Shown here in pieces: positions 24,345 through 36,770 of a stretch of DNA of 64,000 nucleotides. The stretch is from Sisyra terminalis (lineage: Eukaryota; Arthropoda; Insecta; Neuroptera; Sisyridae), in NCBI GenBank assembly GCA_958496175.1, contig OY292275.1, forward strand, positions 60,899,701 through 60,963,700, written 5' to 3'. The notes under the pieces were generated by a model. That model saw only the letters and a list, made by a program, of their open reading frames with translations. It did no database searches and was not told the origin of the DNA. The translations under genes were made by a program, and so were the position numbers. Position 1 is the first letter of the stretch; every line of letters begins with the position of its first letter.

Positions 24345-25800
24345 TTGATATTTTATTGTAGGAGATCTCCAAGAAAATATAAAGGATGAAAATAATTTTT
24401 AACACCAAAATTTTGATGTATAATCTTCTAGGCATAATAAAATTTGTCTCATTTCCTTTTCCATTTCTTTTTCCTCAAATATTTCCATTAAAGTCCATCA
24501 GAAGCCAATAGTGGCAAACCATGGTTTGTGGTCTTATCAATCGTTGAAACCTCCCAAAGTAGAAAAAAAAAATTCGCAAGAATAGTTCATTTGGTTTCTT
24601 GGTAACTACTCTTAACATAAATGAAATATTTTTTTTTTAAGTTTCATCCCTTAAAATTATATTAGTCTCTTAAAAACTGGGGTGCAAATTATTACCTGTC
24701 AAAAAAATCAAGAAAACATAATAAAATTTGTCACAAAATCATTTTTTTTGTGAACCCATAAGGCAATACGAAGAACCCGGGTTTGTGTATGTTCATGCAT
24801 TGAAATCTCTGCTATATGAGACTTAAAAATCAGCATAGATCAAATATCACCGCACGGATTTTATTGATTTTTTTTCCGGTGAAAACTATTGACTTAAGCT
24901 TACAAATTATAAAGTTTCATCCCTTAAAAATTTCATCATAAAGGCTGAATTTTGTTTATTAAGTATCTTATTAGTACAGATTGTATATGTAAGTACAGAT
25001 TGGATATGCTTGCATAGATTTGTTTGATTTTTTTTTTCGGAGAAAATTATTGATTAAAGTTTACAATTTATCAAGTATCATCCCTTAAAAGTAATCATTG
25101 TGAGGGTTGAAAAAATTAAAAAAAAACATATTTGCTTAATGGTTTGTACGATTTGATTGTAACATTGATATTCTATTGAAGGAGTTCTCCAAAAAAGAAT
25201 AAGGGATGAATTTTTTTTTCAACCGTAAAAATTTGATTTATAATCTCCCAGGTTAAGACCAAGTATAGTAAAATTTGTCCCATTTCCTTTTGGTGCAATA
25301 AATTTTAAAGAAAAATCATTTTTTTGTCAACCTATAAGGCAATTCGGAGAGCCCGGGTTTGTGTAACTTCATGCATTGAAATCTCTGCTATATGAGACTT
25401 AAAAATAAGCATAGATCAAATATTCTTGCACGGATTTGCTTGATTTTTTTTGTGATGAAAACTATTGACTGAAATTTCAAATTAGTTGAGTTTCATCCCT
25501 TAAAATTTCATCATAAGGGTTGAATTTTGTGTTTTAAATATCTTATTAGTACAGATTATACATGTAAGCACAGGTTGGATATGCTGGCATAGATTTGTTT
25601 GATTTTTTTTCGGAGAAAATTATTGATTAAAGTTTACAATTTATCAAGTTTCATCCCTTAAAAAATTCAATGTGAGGGTTGAAAAAATTAAACAAAAACA
25701 TATTTGCTTAATGTTTTAAACGATTTGATTGTAACTTTGATATTTTATTGTAGGAGATCTCCAAGAAAATATAAGGGATGAAAATAATTTCTAACCCTAA
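24345..25800. repeat. Tandem array, right arm of the inverted pair
   Basis: This is the reverse complement of the left-arm units. Landmarks are GCATTGAAATCTCTGCTATA (24797 and 25373), TTTCATCCCTTAAAA, CTTATTAGTACAGATT, GTTTGATTTTTTTT and ATATTTGCTTAATG. Boxes lie at 24522-24553, 24779-24809 and 25355-25385, all on the minus strand. The innermost sequence mirrors 22430-22870 (CATTTCTTTTTCCTCAAATA). Confidence 0.85.
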
Positions 25801-26682
25801 AAACGATGATTATATAAAAACGATAATTATATTTTTTGTGAATCAAGAAGCCTAATGAAGTTACCATACGTAACGAAACGTAGCTAATTGAATAGTAAAC
25901 ATATTAAATAATAAAACCAATCTTCAACAACCTGAATTATCTTCTTATTTAAACAAAAATAAAAGCTGAGATCTGAATTTTATCATTTATAGATGGTAAC
26001 TTGTCCTATAGATTCTAACTTATGGTAAATGTTGAATAAAAATATCTTCTACTTTAAATCTTCAAAAAAAAAAAAAATAACCAAATTTTTTAAGGATGCA
26101 TTTTCGTTACCAAACTTAGCCAACAGTATAAATTCAATAGGAACCTGAAATTATTCGATTTATATGATTTTTTTTTTTGGATAAATTCAATGTCTTCGGC
26201 AACTGTAACAATAAGACAAGTTTACCAATCAAACTTTTTAACCTTTTTATTTTCCTCCACTTCAAAAGTTTCATTCGAATCTTGACAAGTTGATGCAGAT
26301 AAAAGGCGCAAATGATAAAGTCAAACCACTTGATTTATGGTTCATTAACTGCATTGATTTGTACGATGGTGCATATTTTGAAAAAGAGGTTTTTAATTTT
26401 TTAAATTGGCAAATATGTGTACATAGTGCATCTTGCAGAAATAAAAACAATAATTGCCCTTATCATTGCTTCATTGCCGGTGAAATGTTAAGAGACTTCA
26501 ATGCAACTAATCTAATTATTTCAATTATGATGGAGATTTGTATGCGTGAAAATTGTTGAGTTTATGGACTATAAATTTGCTTAAGTGGGCATCTTTGATG
26601 TGTGGTGAAATAATTCATGGACACGAAATGAAGACGTTTACAAATTTAATGTCTCGTTTTGATGTCATTTACTGCGGCTTTG
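25801..26682. other. AT-rich DNA, no supported gene
   Basis: Unique sequence with a partial 32-bp box (GAGACTTCAATGC, about 26492-26504, 3' half absent). An 89-aa frame at 26290-26559 has no recognisable domain and no compositional support beyond chance. Confidence 0.4.
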
Positions 26683-26765
26683 ATCTCTTCTTCTTCTTCT
26701 TCTTCTTCTTCGTCTTCTTCGTCTTCTTCTTCTTCGTCTTCGTCTTCTTCGTCTTCGTCTTCTTC
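26683..26765. repeat. (TTC)n/(GTC)n microsatellite
   Basis: CTTCTTCTTC tracts interrupted by CGTCTTC. It reads as polyphenylalanine/valine in one frame (108-aa frame at 26553-26879), which I regard as spurious. Confidence 0.95.
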
Positions 26766-27154
26766 AAACTTGTTCGTTTTCTATTAAACGCTTTATCGTC
26801 TCAATCGATCTTTATTGACGTACACCACCACATATTTAATGCGAAAAATTTACAAGAAAAAATTTTCTTGTCAACATAAATGGAGTTTTCTACTATCGGA
26901 GACAATATGTAAATGTTTTCCATGTTAATGGCCTACACTGTAATTTCTTATGATAATTTTCATCGAGTTTCTGGGATGAAGAGAAAAAAAAAATGTCCAA
27001 TTTGCATAACCCAAGCGGCTTATAACCATCGTTTTTTTTTTTTGTTTCCTCATAATTTTTGCATTCATCAAATATTTGTGTAGGCCTTTGGATCTATGAC
27101 GCGTTTCGATGAAAACAGGTCAATCAAATCATAAGAAAAGACATTTTTCTAATC
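26766..27154. other. Unique AT-rich sequence
   Basis: No repeat or gene recognised. It is slightly GC-richer around 26790-26830 and 27080-27120. Confidence 0.35.
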
Positions 27155-27735
27155 ATAAATTTTCTTTTCTTCACCCCAAGTGATTATTTGGCCAAGAAAA
27201 AAACATTTTCCCCCTGATTTTCTGGTTAAAAACTCCACTGCAATATCCAGGGATGAAAAAATAAGTTATTCACGATTTAATTTTTTTTTCACCTTAAATA
27301 TGCTCAAAAAAATCCGAAAAAATTCTCACATATAAAGATCAATATGGATCATCTTTGAAATTTTTTTCAAGGCCACTGACCTTGAAACAGGGGTGTAACA
27401 AACTTATTTTTAGTAAAAAAAAACGATTTTTTTCTCAATTAATAAAGACATTTTTCGAATCATAAATTTTCTTTTCTTCACCCTAAGTGATTATTTGGCC
27501 AAGAAAAAAATTCCCTCCTACCGATTTTCTGGTTAAAAACTCCCCTGCAACTACTAGGGATGAAAAAGTAAGTTATTCACGATTTATTTTTTTTTCATCT
27601 TAAATATGCTCAAAAAAATCCGAAAAAATTCTCACATATAAAGATCAATATGGATCATCTTTGAGATTTTTTTCAAGGTCACTGACCTTGAAACAGGGGT
27701 GTACCAAACTTATTTGTAGTAAAAAAAAACGTTTT
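27155..27735. repeat. 302-bp tandem duplication
   Basis: Two close copies start at CATAAATTTTCTTTTCTTCA (about 27157 and 27459). They share TGATTATTTGGCCAAGAAAA, CCGATTTTCTGGTTAAA-type, TAAGTTATTCACGATTTA, CTCACATATAAAGATCAATA and TGACCTTGAAACAGGGGTGT. Identity is high, so the duplication is recent. Confidence 0.9.
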
Positions 27736-28560
27736 TTTTCTTAATGAATATTTTCAATGCCAATAGTTTTTTTAAGCCACCATTTTGTTATATTTTTCAA
27801 AGTTCAGTGATCAAAAAATTGTCTAAAAGCTTAACCACCTGATGATTGATCGCAAATCCCCTTGGAAAGCCCTCAAAAACCATTAAAAAATGGTCAATCA
27901 ATATATCCTTCGATTTTTTTTTAAACAACTGTTTATTATTATAATTTTTAAATAAATTTCATTCTTTTGTTAACAAAAGACAGTCAAACTTATAACTAAA
28001 ATCATCTCTTGTCCATCCAAAAAAAATTTTGGCCTTCATGTTCTTTTTAAGAACTTTAAACACCTGCTAATTGAATGCAAATTTCGTTGAAAAACTCCCC
28101 TAAACAAATTTGAATTTTCAAACCCTTTCCTCTGGCTTTTTGGCAGCGATTTTTTCCTTTTTATGAAATTTAATTCTTTTGTGAATAAAATACATCCAAA
28201 TTAATCACCCCCTTTTCACCCTCATCCCCTATCATCGTTGAAAAACTTACCCAACCAATTTCAAATTTTCAAATCTTTTCCATAGCTTTTTGATAGAAAA
28301 TTTTTTATTTCCCCTAAAATTTGATTGCTTTATTAACAAAACACACTCAAATTAATCACCCCCTTTTCACCCTCATCCCTCTAAACCAAAAAAAAGAAGT
28401 CAAATATAAAATACATTTAAAAAATTTTTTGTTCTCAACTAATTTGGCACTTATACAAGTGATACCCATTAAATGGAAAATCTATCCCCCCACCCTTTAC
28501 CTCACTTTTAAGATTTAACCCTTATTTCATAAATTTTCACCCCAATTCATCCACTTTGCG
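27736..28560. repeat. Degenerate short-unit array
   Basis: Repeated elements are CCACCTG.T.ATTGA..GCAAAT (27836, 28061), TTGAAAAACT.CCC (28090, 28238), AAATTAATCACCCCCTTTTC (28198, 28350) and CACCCTCATCCC. Spacing is irregular, about 120-225 bp. No gene is supported. Confidence 0.6.
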
Positions 28561-29157
28561 TACTTTTTTAATTGACCAACCGAATAAATCATCCAAATGA
28601 GATCTTTATACTTTAGCCGTAAATTATCAAAACAAATGAAAGTTTTTTTTACGATGGTGCATATTATTGAATAGGGGATGAACCACTTAAGGTCCTTAAA
28701 AAAATTTAAGACCACAACCATGATTAGTTGTCCATGGATTGCAAATCTAAATTGGCATTTATTGTATAACTTTTATATAAAAAAAAAAATAACTTTAGAG
28801 ATTAAGAAAACCAAAAATTGTGGGATTCCTCCATGTTATTTGAGTCTTGGTTGAACCATCGATCAAAACATTTATCAATAGAAATTAGATTTCAAACCTT
28901 TAGTGATAATTGACTCTTTTATTTGACTCTTTTAAACGTTGTATTTTAAGAATTTTTTCGATGTCCAAAAAGAAGGCAAATAAAAGAAGTTGCGGGTGAG
29001 AAAAAAATCAATTGTTGGTTTTAAATAATAGCCTAAGGTTTTTTCGTTTAGAAAAAATTAAAGAAAGTAGCAAAGTTTTTCTATAACTGAAGAAAATTAA
29101 ACGTCAATCTCTTTAGATAAAAGCATTTTGTCTAATCCAAAAAAAAATGGGTTTTTA
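28561..29157. other. AT-rich DNA with a solitary GAAGTTGCGGGT word
   Basis: GAAGTTGCGGGT at 28986-28997 is identical to the conserved word of the 34.3-36.3 kb array, with similar upstream AAAGAAG and downstream A-rich context. It may be a stray monomer fragment. Nothing else was recognised. Confidence 0.5.
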
Positions 29158-29165
29158 GCCTAAGA

Positions 29166-29374
29166 TAGTGCTTCTCAAACAAAAGAAAAGACAGTGGGTC
29201 TCCTAAGAGGGCCTACAATTTTTTCCAAGGAGCCGCAAAATATTTCTACAATTATAATTATTGGTTCCCCAAATAAAGGCCTGCTGCTCATTCAAGTCTA
29301 ATTTTTTAGGGAAGAAAATCATGATTTTTTTTGGATTTAAGGGCCTGTGGTATGAAAAACTTTGAGAAGCACTG
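29166..29374. mobile_element. 209-bp hAT-like MITE
   Basis: The termini are TAGTGCTTCTCAAAC (left) and TTTGAGAAGCACTG (right). The right end in reverse complement reads CAGTGCTTCTCAAAG, a typical hAT terminus; the left end has T for the first C. Flanking 8-bp direct repeats are gcctaaga (29158-29165) and gtctaaga (29375-29382), 7 of 8 matching. The interior (GTGGGTCTCC, GGCCTACAAT, GAGCCGCAAAATA) encodes nothing. It shares only the hAT-type terminal pattern with the 42.6-kb element, so it probably used another transposase. Confidence 0.8.
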
Positions 29375-29427
29375 GTCTAAGACTTTAATTATAGTTAAAC
29401 AAATAGTTTTCCACATTAAATAAATTG

Positions 29428-29459
29428 GAGACTTCAACGTTACGTATGAAACGAAACCC
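29428..29459 (+). other. 32-bp box, solitary copy
   Basis: GAGACTTCAACGT, TACGTATGAAAC, then GAAACCC. It is nearly identical, including the upstream TTAAATAAATTG, to the copy at 36551, so these two derive from one longer dispersed unit. Confidence 0.75.
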
Positions 29460-29653
29460 ATTTGTTTCTGTCAGTAAATTGATGAAAGTGTCAATATTTT
29501 CCCACAATAACCTGAGGCCTTTAGTCTGAGGCCTTTAGTTTTCGGTAAGAAATTAAAGCCTTAAGGCTTTAAGGAAGATAATTTGCTCGAAAAAAAATAT
29601 TAAAAAAAGTTTTGACAAGCTAAAGGAGGTAAAAACATGAAGATCTCCTTACC

Positions 29654-29685
29654 AAGTTTGTCGCCTTACCAAGCGTTGAAGTCTC
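29654..29685 (-). other. 32-bp box, solitary copy
   Basis: On the minus strand GAGACTTCAACGC, TTGGTAAGGCGA, then CAAACTT. It faces the copy at 29428, 194 bp away. It is closest to the copy at the right window edge (both contain GGTAAGGCGACAAAC). Confidence 0.75.
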
Positions 29686-30469
29686 TTCTACTGAAACTTT
29701 TAAGGAAAGTTATACAGTTGAATCTTCTTTGTTCCAAATCAAATTCATAATTTCACCGTTGTTTTTTTTTTTTTTTGTTTTCCACTTGGTAATTATATGG
29801 GGAGGTTGTCCTTCGGGAGCGCAAGCAAGTGCGTTAAAGACCAATTGATGCCGAAGAGCATGGTGGATGGCGGCCACACGCTTCTCTTGGTATAATAAGG
29901 CGATGTTTAAACGATTTTATGGTTCAAATTGATAATCGAGTTGGAAAACTACTGAACGCCCGCTGCGTTTATTTCACATTTTTCTTTTCTTTTCTTTCTT
30001 CTCTACATGTTCGTTGGTCTTATATATTTTGAAATTGCCTGGCGGCGAATGAACAAATCAGAAAAAAAAAAACAATCTGATGGTATTATCATGGAATGGA
30101 AATGGTCTTTAAGCGATTATAAGTGTACGCTTGATTTTGAAAAATGGAAATTGCCAACGCCCCAAGTACGAGAACGATTTTTTCTTTTCGGCTGAAATTT
30201 TTCCCCTTTCGTACCTACGATTGAAGCTTACTATCATACATTTATCACTTCCGTGAATCTTGAAGGCGTGTTGGTATGAAACTTAATTTACAAGAGGGCT
30301 TCTGGTTAAGTAATATGTAAAGAATTTTCCGGATTAACATTTACAACTCCCCTTTTCTCCGCTTTAATAAATTAAATAATTTTTATTTTCAAGTACTTTT
30401 ATCAGCATCTATTGAACACAAAAAAACACGATTAAGAGTGTTGATTTTGGGTTAAACAAATGACAGTCG
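29686..30469. other. Single-copy island
   Basis: Unique sequence, GC-richer at about 29790-30000 (GGAGGTTGTCCTTCGGGAGC region), then a 62-aa open frame at 30007-30195 without a domain. No repeat was seen. Confidence 0.4.
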
Positions 30470-32265
30470 ATTAGTGCAATATCCTAACTATAATTTGAAT
30501 AAATTAAAATTTTTCAGCCAAACCCCAGAGCTTTTTGTCAGGTCATCGAAAGTAATATCAAGTTCGGTGGAATTTGAGACACTTTTTGTATACTTCTCAT
30601 TATTAACGTTTGATGGCCAATTAGATTTTTTCAAGAGGTTCAAAATTGGTCTTGATTAAGCTTTTAACCATTGACTTCACCCCATGGTATATAATTTCCA
30701 TCCAAGTTCATCATTCACATCGTAAACTCTTCCAAACCAGCAATCCTTATTTGGTCCGCATTTAGCCCATCAGCGCCCTAAATCATTGACATTTTCGATC
30801 GATATTTAGGTTAATATGGATTCCATTGATCATTGTTTGATCCAAAAAAAAATCCATTTCATTAACAAAGAATTTCCTCAAAACAACTTTTCCCTATTGA
30901 TGAAAAAAGCTAAGACCCCAAACTAAAGTCGCTTTTTTAACGATCTAGAGTGGCATGGGAAAAACAAATGACAATCCAATTAATGCCAAGTCTCAATTAT
31001 AAATTGGATGAACCTGCGACTTCTACTGACCCATCAAAGTCATGTGCAATCAAGATTTATCTTACAGATTAACAGCTCATTTTCGGCGGCTCAATTTTGA
31101 CCTCTACTGGTCAATTGGCAGTTTTTTCATAGATTTTATTGGTCAAAAAGAGGTCTTAAACAAATTTTGACTGTTAAGCTGAACTTAGATACCGAATTTC
31201 GGTCCCAGGGTTAGTGTTTACATTGATAAAGCATTCAGACTCTTTATCTCCATGTTTGGCCACTCTTGGCCACATTAAAACCACTTTTGAGGCTTTAACC
31301 ATTAAAATTTTTGGTTGAAAAGTATTTATTGTTACTTTTTTTGTTAGTAGAGATTATATTTTATTGTTGATCAAACCTTTGGAACGTTTTTCTGGTCATC
31401 AAAGCCGTTTGAAGTCTGAAGTTATTTTGCAGAAAAACAACTCATCTATTATTGGTCAATTCTGACCTCTAGTGACCAACATTGGTTTATTTTTCGATTT
31501 CAGTGGTCAGAAAATGGTCTTAAATAAACTTTTGACTGTTTAACATTAAATTTTGATCCATAATTTTTTTCCAATGCAAGCATTACCATTGATAAATCTT
31601 CCAGACCGTTTATTATTTTTCGATCATCATTTCGACGACTTTGAAAGCTTCAATTATTAAAATTTTTGTTCGAAATCTATTTATTGACACTTACTTTTGT
31701 TTTTTTTTACTAGAAATTGTTTTTTTCATTACCATAAAAACTTCTGGATCGTTTTTCCGGCCATCAAAGCCGCGAAGGCAAAAGTTATTTCTTAACTGAA
31801 CTTCAACTGCTCAATTTGCTCAATTCTGACCTCTGATGGCCAACATTGGTTTATTATTTGATTTTAATGGTCAGAAAATGGTCTTAAACAAACTTTTGAC
31901 TATTTAACATTAACTTTTGATCTAGAATTTTCTTCCAATGCAAGCATTTATATTGGTAAATCTTCCAGACAGTTTATTATATTTCGGTCACTATTTCGAC
32001 TACTTTAAGGGCTTCAACTGTTAAAATTTTTGATCAAAATCTATTAATCGACATTTGTTTTTATTTTTTTTTATTATTAATTTTTTTTTCATTACCACCC
32101 AAACTCTTGGATGATTTTTCCGGTCATCAAAGCCATTAAGGCAAAAGTTATCTCTTAACTCAACTTCAACTGCTCAATTTTGGTCTTTACTGGTCAAATG
32201 GTATATATTATTGATTTTAATGGTCAGAGAAAGGTCTTAACCCGGTCTTTTATCCGGAGGGGGAG
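30470..32265. repeat. Satellite array with about 364-bp units
   Basis: GGTCATCAAAGCCGTT or a variant recurs at 31394, 31759 and 32122 (365 and 363 bp apart). With it go GCAAAAGTTAT, TCTGACCTCTA.TGGCCAA, a TTTTAATGGTCAGA.AATGG block, AACTTTTGACT.TTTAACATT and TCTTCCAGAC.GTTTATTAT. Older units extend back to about 30480 (TTTTTCAGC, GATGGCCAATT). Changes are evenly scattered, with no sign of coding constraint. Confidence 0.8.
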
Positions 32266-33060
32266 GTGAGAGGCTTCATTTTTAATTTTTATCGAGACCA
32301 AATCTTAAAAACTTATTTTTTCCATCGATAAACATTTGCTTTTTACAACTCATTTTTCACCGCTTTTCCAGGAAAAACCTATGGACATTTTCATGTTTTT
32401 TGCATCGAAAACAACAAACAAAGGAATCCCTAATCTAAAACTTTGTTTCCTGCACCGTTTTCCTGGCAAAAAACCCCCGGCAACCTAGTCCAAACGTATT
32501 ACTGCACCCCACATCAGTTGGGTAATTTTTCTCGGTCAATTAACGCATCGAAATGATGGAATTCGACGCAATAAAAACACGCGATTATATTTCAATCTGT
32601 CGGTAAATTTATGTACGTATGCGCTCGTAAAAGTTTTCTTCGAGGCAAATAAATTTTCTTCTATGATAATTAAATTCTAATGTCATGTTGAATGGATAAT
32701 TTATGGAGGCACCGATATGCACCCGAATCGCCCGCCGATATGCACTCACAACCGCCCCCCCCCACCCCCCGTCGCTATAACTAGCACCGCCGATGCTTGT
32801 TTGTTTTGATCGTTGCCTGATTGTTTTTCATTGATTGAAGCCACAGCTTCCATTTCAACTGTTAATAAGTAGTTTATAATAATAATAATAAAATAATAAC
32901 GATTAATGATGAAATACAGATGGCAAGACTGGATCAAAAAGTTCACGCGTGGGTCATAAATCATCTTGAGTGATGACAGAGATCCATTCGATCCATTCGA
33001 CCCATTCGACCCACTCAACACATTATATCTACATATATATATGTGCACACATATGTGGCT
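32266..33060. other. Single-copy island with C-rich tract and minisatellite
   Basis: Unique DNA with a long C-rich run near 32752-32770 and a roughly 9-10-bp minisatellite (CCATTCGAT/CCATTCGAC, four units, about 32982-33018). Next to this is a palindromic ACATATATATATGTGCACAC patch. Open frames here read the minisatellite (Gly-Ser-Asn or Asp-Pro-Phe repeats) and are not credible genes. Confidence 0.5.
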
Positions 33061-34319
33061 TCGGCTTCTTCATTTTATCCGTCCATTGCAGTCGTCTTTC
33101 TCACTTTTTATTCACGTTTTTTGCCCACTTTTGTCACCCCAACAGAAAATACCATTCTTTTCCTATTACCTGACAGTTATTTCCAAAAATTATTCCAAAA
33201 ACTACCCTTTCAATTGCCTAAAACTTAGGGGCAAGTGCTGCTCCATACGAAAATGTTTAAACTAACATTAACTCGTAAAATAAGGCCATTAAAAACAATA
33301 AAACATTGGCGAAGAGTAATTAATCATATTAAATACGATTCTATCTATATTTTCTGCACCGATTTTCACATGTTTTGTCCTCAGAAAAAACAAAAGAATC
33401 TCGTAAAAAAGCCATAAATAAAATAAGAGACATTTTTTCCCCAAATGTATTAGAAGCTTCTTATACGAGCTTTGATGGTACGTAAAGCTTGAAATTTTTA
33501 AATTTTAGGATTGATAAAATAAATTTGGACATCCCTTAAAATCACCAAATAAAAGTTTTTGCCTCTTTACGACTGCATCATACTATAACTTTCAAATGAA
33601 AATACTGGTTTATCAAATTTATATTTTTTTTTGCAAAGACAATAATTTTCGACTTTCAAATAGGCAAAAGCTCAACTAAAGCTTTCAAGCCCTTACAGTA
33701 GATTTCTTCTGGGTAAATAAAGATGTCTTCTGGGCTTTTCAAGCTTTAAAAATGGTATTTTTTTACGCAAAGCGATGCAAAAAAATTAGATTTTAAAAGT
33801 TGATGCCTTCAAGGCATTATTTACGAAAAACTCTAGCTAAAGTCTTAAAAGGGTGGTACCAATTTTGAAAATGATTCATCAAGCAATTTAAAAATGTCTT
33901 CAAGACATTAAAATCATTTACGGAAGCAAGGAAGTTCAGTGGTGGAAAATTTGGAACCAAAAGTTGTTCAATGGCTTATTTTTGTTGATAATAATTACCT
34001 GAAAGGCAAGTAAAAAATAAATTTTTGTCTTGCATAAGAACTGGAGACTCATGAAGGATGGTAACAATAGCTTGAAATCCAAAAAATGTTGCCAAATCGA
34101 TTACTAAATCGAATATTTTCGATTTATATGTTAGTCTCTGTTTGATGAGATCTAGTTGGCGTAGGGCGTTAAAAAGAGTTAAAATTGGTTTAAATAATTG
34201 AAGAGGAATGCTTTTGCATACGCATTGTTGCATTTGTGGTGAAATTTGAATGAAAAATGGCCAAATAACATCAAAAACAACAATAAGATTTTTAATTTGG
34301 TAATATTCTAGTTATTGTT
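33061..34319. other. AT-rich DNA, no supported gene
   Basis: Mostly unique AT-rich sequence. Weak internal similarity near 33640-33920 (CTTCAAG.CATT, CAACTAAAGCTTTCAAGCCC) suggests an old array. An 85-aa minus-strand frame at 33976-34233 has no recognisable motif. Confidence 0.35.
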
Positions 34320-36290
34320 TTGTAAAATAAGGTGGAAATATTTTGGAAAAGTTGCCAAAAGAAATCATATCCCACCCCTTGTAGTTTGTCCATCTTGTAT
34401 CTTCAGACTATCATTTGTTTCAATCAATTTGGATCCAATCTGGATGACCAGGACCCTTAATCTTAGACCAAAGAAAAAATTGTTGGCTAATTTCCAAAAT
34501 GTACCATAAAGCTGAAGTTAAATACTAAAGTAAGGAGTTTCATTACATTTTGTGTATTCTTCAGATGGTGCATCTTCCGATTGTCACTTGTTCCAATCAA
34601 TTGTTCACGACCAAAGATGGTCATTTCGATTTTATGAGGAAGCCAAATAAAAGTGGTAATTTTTTGGAATTTTAAGTAAAATGGTGCAGGCAAATGAAGT
34701 CACGGGTGATTTTTGAAAAATTTTTGGTTCTTTATACTTGCCAATGCTATTTACTCAGAGTTTCATTTGTTTCAATCTTCAGTTCTTTCGATCTTATGCA
34801 GGAAAGTTAAAATGTTGGTGATTAGAGAAAAGTCATGCAAAAGAAGTTGCAGGTATAAAAATGATTAGTTTTAATCCTATATTTGTATTCTTGCGATGTT
34901 GTCCTTCCGATAGCATTTGTTTTCAAATCAATGGTACAGAACTTGGATGACCAGCATTCTAGATTTTATGACCCGAAGTAAAAACTTTGATGACTTTAAA
35001 AAGTGTAAGAAAAAGGCCAAGAAAAAGAAGTTGCGGGTGTCTAAGGAACATTTTTTGGTCCTTAATAATAGCTAACGCATTTTATTCTGAACTTTACTTG
35101 TTTCAATCAATCTTCCACGACCTGGATGGTCAAAACTTTCGATTTTATGAATAAGAAAAACATTTGGTGATTTTTCCTGCAAAAGAAAGTTGCAGGTAGA
35201 CAAAGAAAGTTTTTTGTATCCAAATTATTGTCAATATTGGTTCTTTGGACCTCTATTGGTTCTAACCAGTGCCACACGGACCTGGATGACCCGGTTTTCC
35301 GATATTATGAAGCAAAATAAAAACTTTGGGCGATTCTACCAAATGTATCAAAAAAAAAAAAAGCCAAAAAAAAAGTTGCGGGTGACCAATGACAATTTTT
35401 TGGGTTATCAACAATAGCCAATGCTTTTTTCTTCGATCTTCACTTGTTTTAATCAATGGTACATGATCTGGATGACCAATACTTTTGATTTTATTAAAAA
35501 ATGAAAAAAATTTAGGACTTCGAAACATGCCAATTAAGTCAAGCAAAAGAAGTTGCGGGTATTAAAATTAGGAGTCATACTTTATCTTGTGTATTCCTCA
35601 AATGCTATCCTTTCTTATTGCTACTTATTTTAGTCATTGGTATACTATTCTATGAAGAAGTAAAAAAAAATATGATTTTTTTGTTGGAATATTGAATTAA
35701 AGGCAAGCAAAAGAAGTCACGGGTAATCAATGAAAAAATTTTACGTCGAAAAATAGCCAATGCTATTAACTTAGAGTTTCACTTGTTTCACTTAATGGTA
35801 TATGTCCTGGATGACCAGTTCTTTAGGTTTAATGCTGCGTAGTTAAAATGTTGAGGATTAGAGAAAAGACATGCAAAAGAAGATGCAGGTGTAGAAATAA
35901 TGAGTCTTACCAAAATTCTTGTACTTTTTAAATGTTGTCCTTCCGACATTACTTGTTTAAATCAATGGTACAGGACTTGGATGACCATAATCCTTGATTT
36001 TTTAATGCAAAGTAAAATAATTTGTTATTATACGAAATGTTTCCAAAAAAAAAAAAAAGAAAAAAGAAGACAAGCAACAGAAGTTGTGGGTAAAAATTAA
36101 AAAATTATTGGGTCTCAGTTATAACCAAGGCTTTTTACTTCGACGTTCACTTGTTTCAATTAAAAGTACACGACCTGGATGACCAATTCTTCCGATTTTA
36201 TAAAGAAGATCAATTTATCAAAGAAAGGGTAAGCAAACGAAGTTGCGGGTATTTAAGAATTATTTTTTTTTTGATCTTAAATAGTAGGCA
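34320..36290. repeat. Satellite array with about 171-bp units and a conserved GAAGTTGCGGGT word
   Basis: GAAGTTGCGGGT or close variants lie at about 34696, 34843, 35027, 35185, 35373, 35549, 35713, 35880, 36080 and 36239. Nine intervals average 171 bp and tend to alternate short and long. A second block, CTTGTTTCAATCAATGGTAC followed by A.GACCTGGATGACCA, lies about 60-80 bp away in most units. Between these blocks units have diverged widely. Nine or ten monomers remain. Confidence 0.85.
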
Positions 36291-36770
36291 ATAGTTTCAG
36301 GTAAAAGATTAACCAAACACTTTGTATAATTGAGGAAAATTATATGTTAAGCTCTTGGAATAATAAAAGATTTTTCTGTGAATATTTCCCAATGATAATT
36401 TGGCCTCAAATATGATTCAAATCAATTTTTTTTCTCTTTATTTTGGTGTTAATTATAATGCACTCAACCAATTCGTTAATCTAGAAACGAAAAAAGAAAA
36501 AAAATTTTTAATTAAAAACGAAAAATATAATTTTCCCATTAAATAAATTGGAGACTTCAACGTTACGTATGACCCGAAACCGGCTCTTGCAAACCCATTC
36601 GTTTTTCTAGACCAATTGATCGAAAACTATTGATCTCTTTTACATGGGGAACCAAAATTGAAAATTTCGTCATATTTTTAACATAATCGGATTTATTTTA
36701 AGGTAAATAAAAATTTGCTGGATTATTATTTTTTTTTTTTTGAATTATTGCGTACCGATTAGGAAGAGAA
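36291..36770. other. AT-rich DNA with one 32-bp box
   Basis: Contains the box at 36551-36582 and otherwise unique AT-rich sequence. Confidence 0.4.
36551..36582 (+). other. 32-bp box, solitary copy
   Basis: GAGACTTCAACGT, TACGTATGACCC, then GAAACCG. With its flank TTAAATAAATTG it is a sister of the copy at 29428. Confidence 0.75.

Noticed and set aside
26553..26879. 108-aa Phe/Val-rich frame resembling a membrane segment
   Set aside because: The hydrophobic run is a translated (TTC)n/(GTC)n microsatellite.
32746..33048. Frame with Gly-Ser-Asn repeats
   Set aside because: It derives from a short 9-10-bp minisatellite next to a C-rich tract. No domain.
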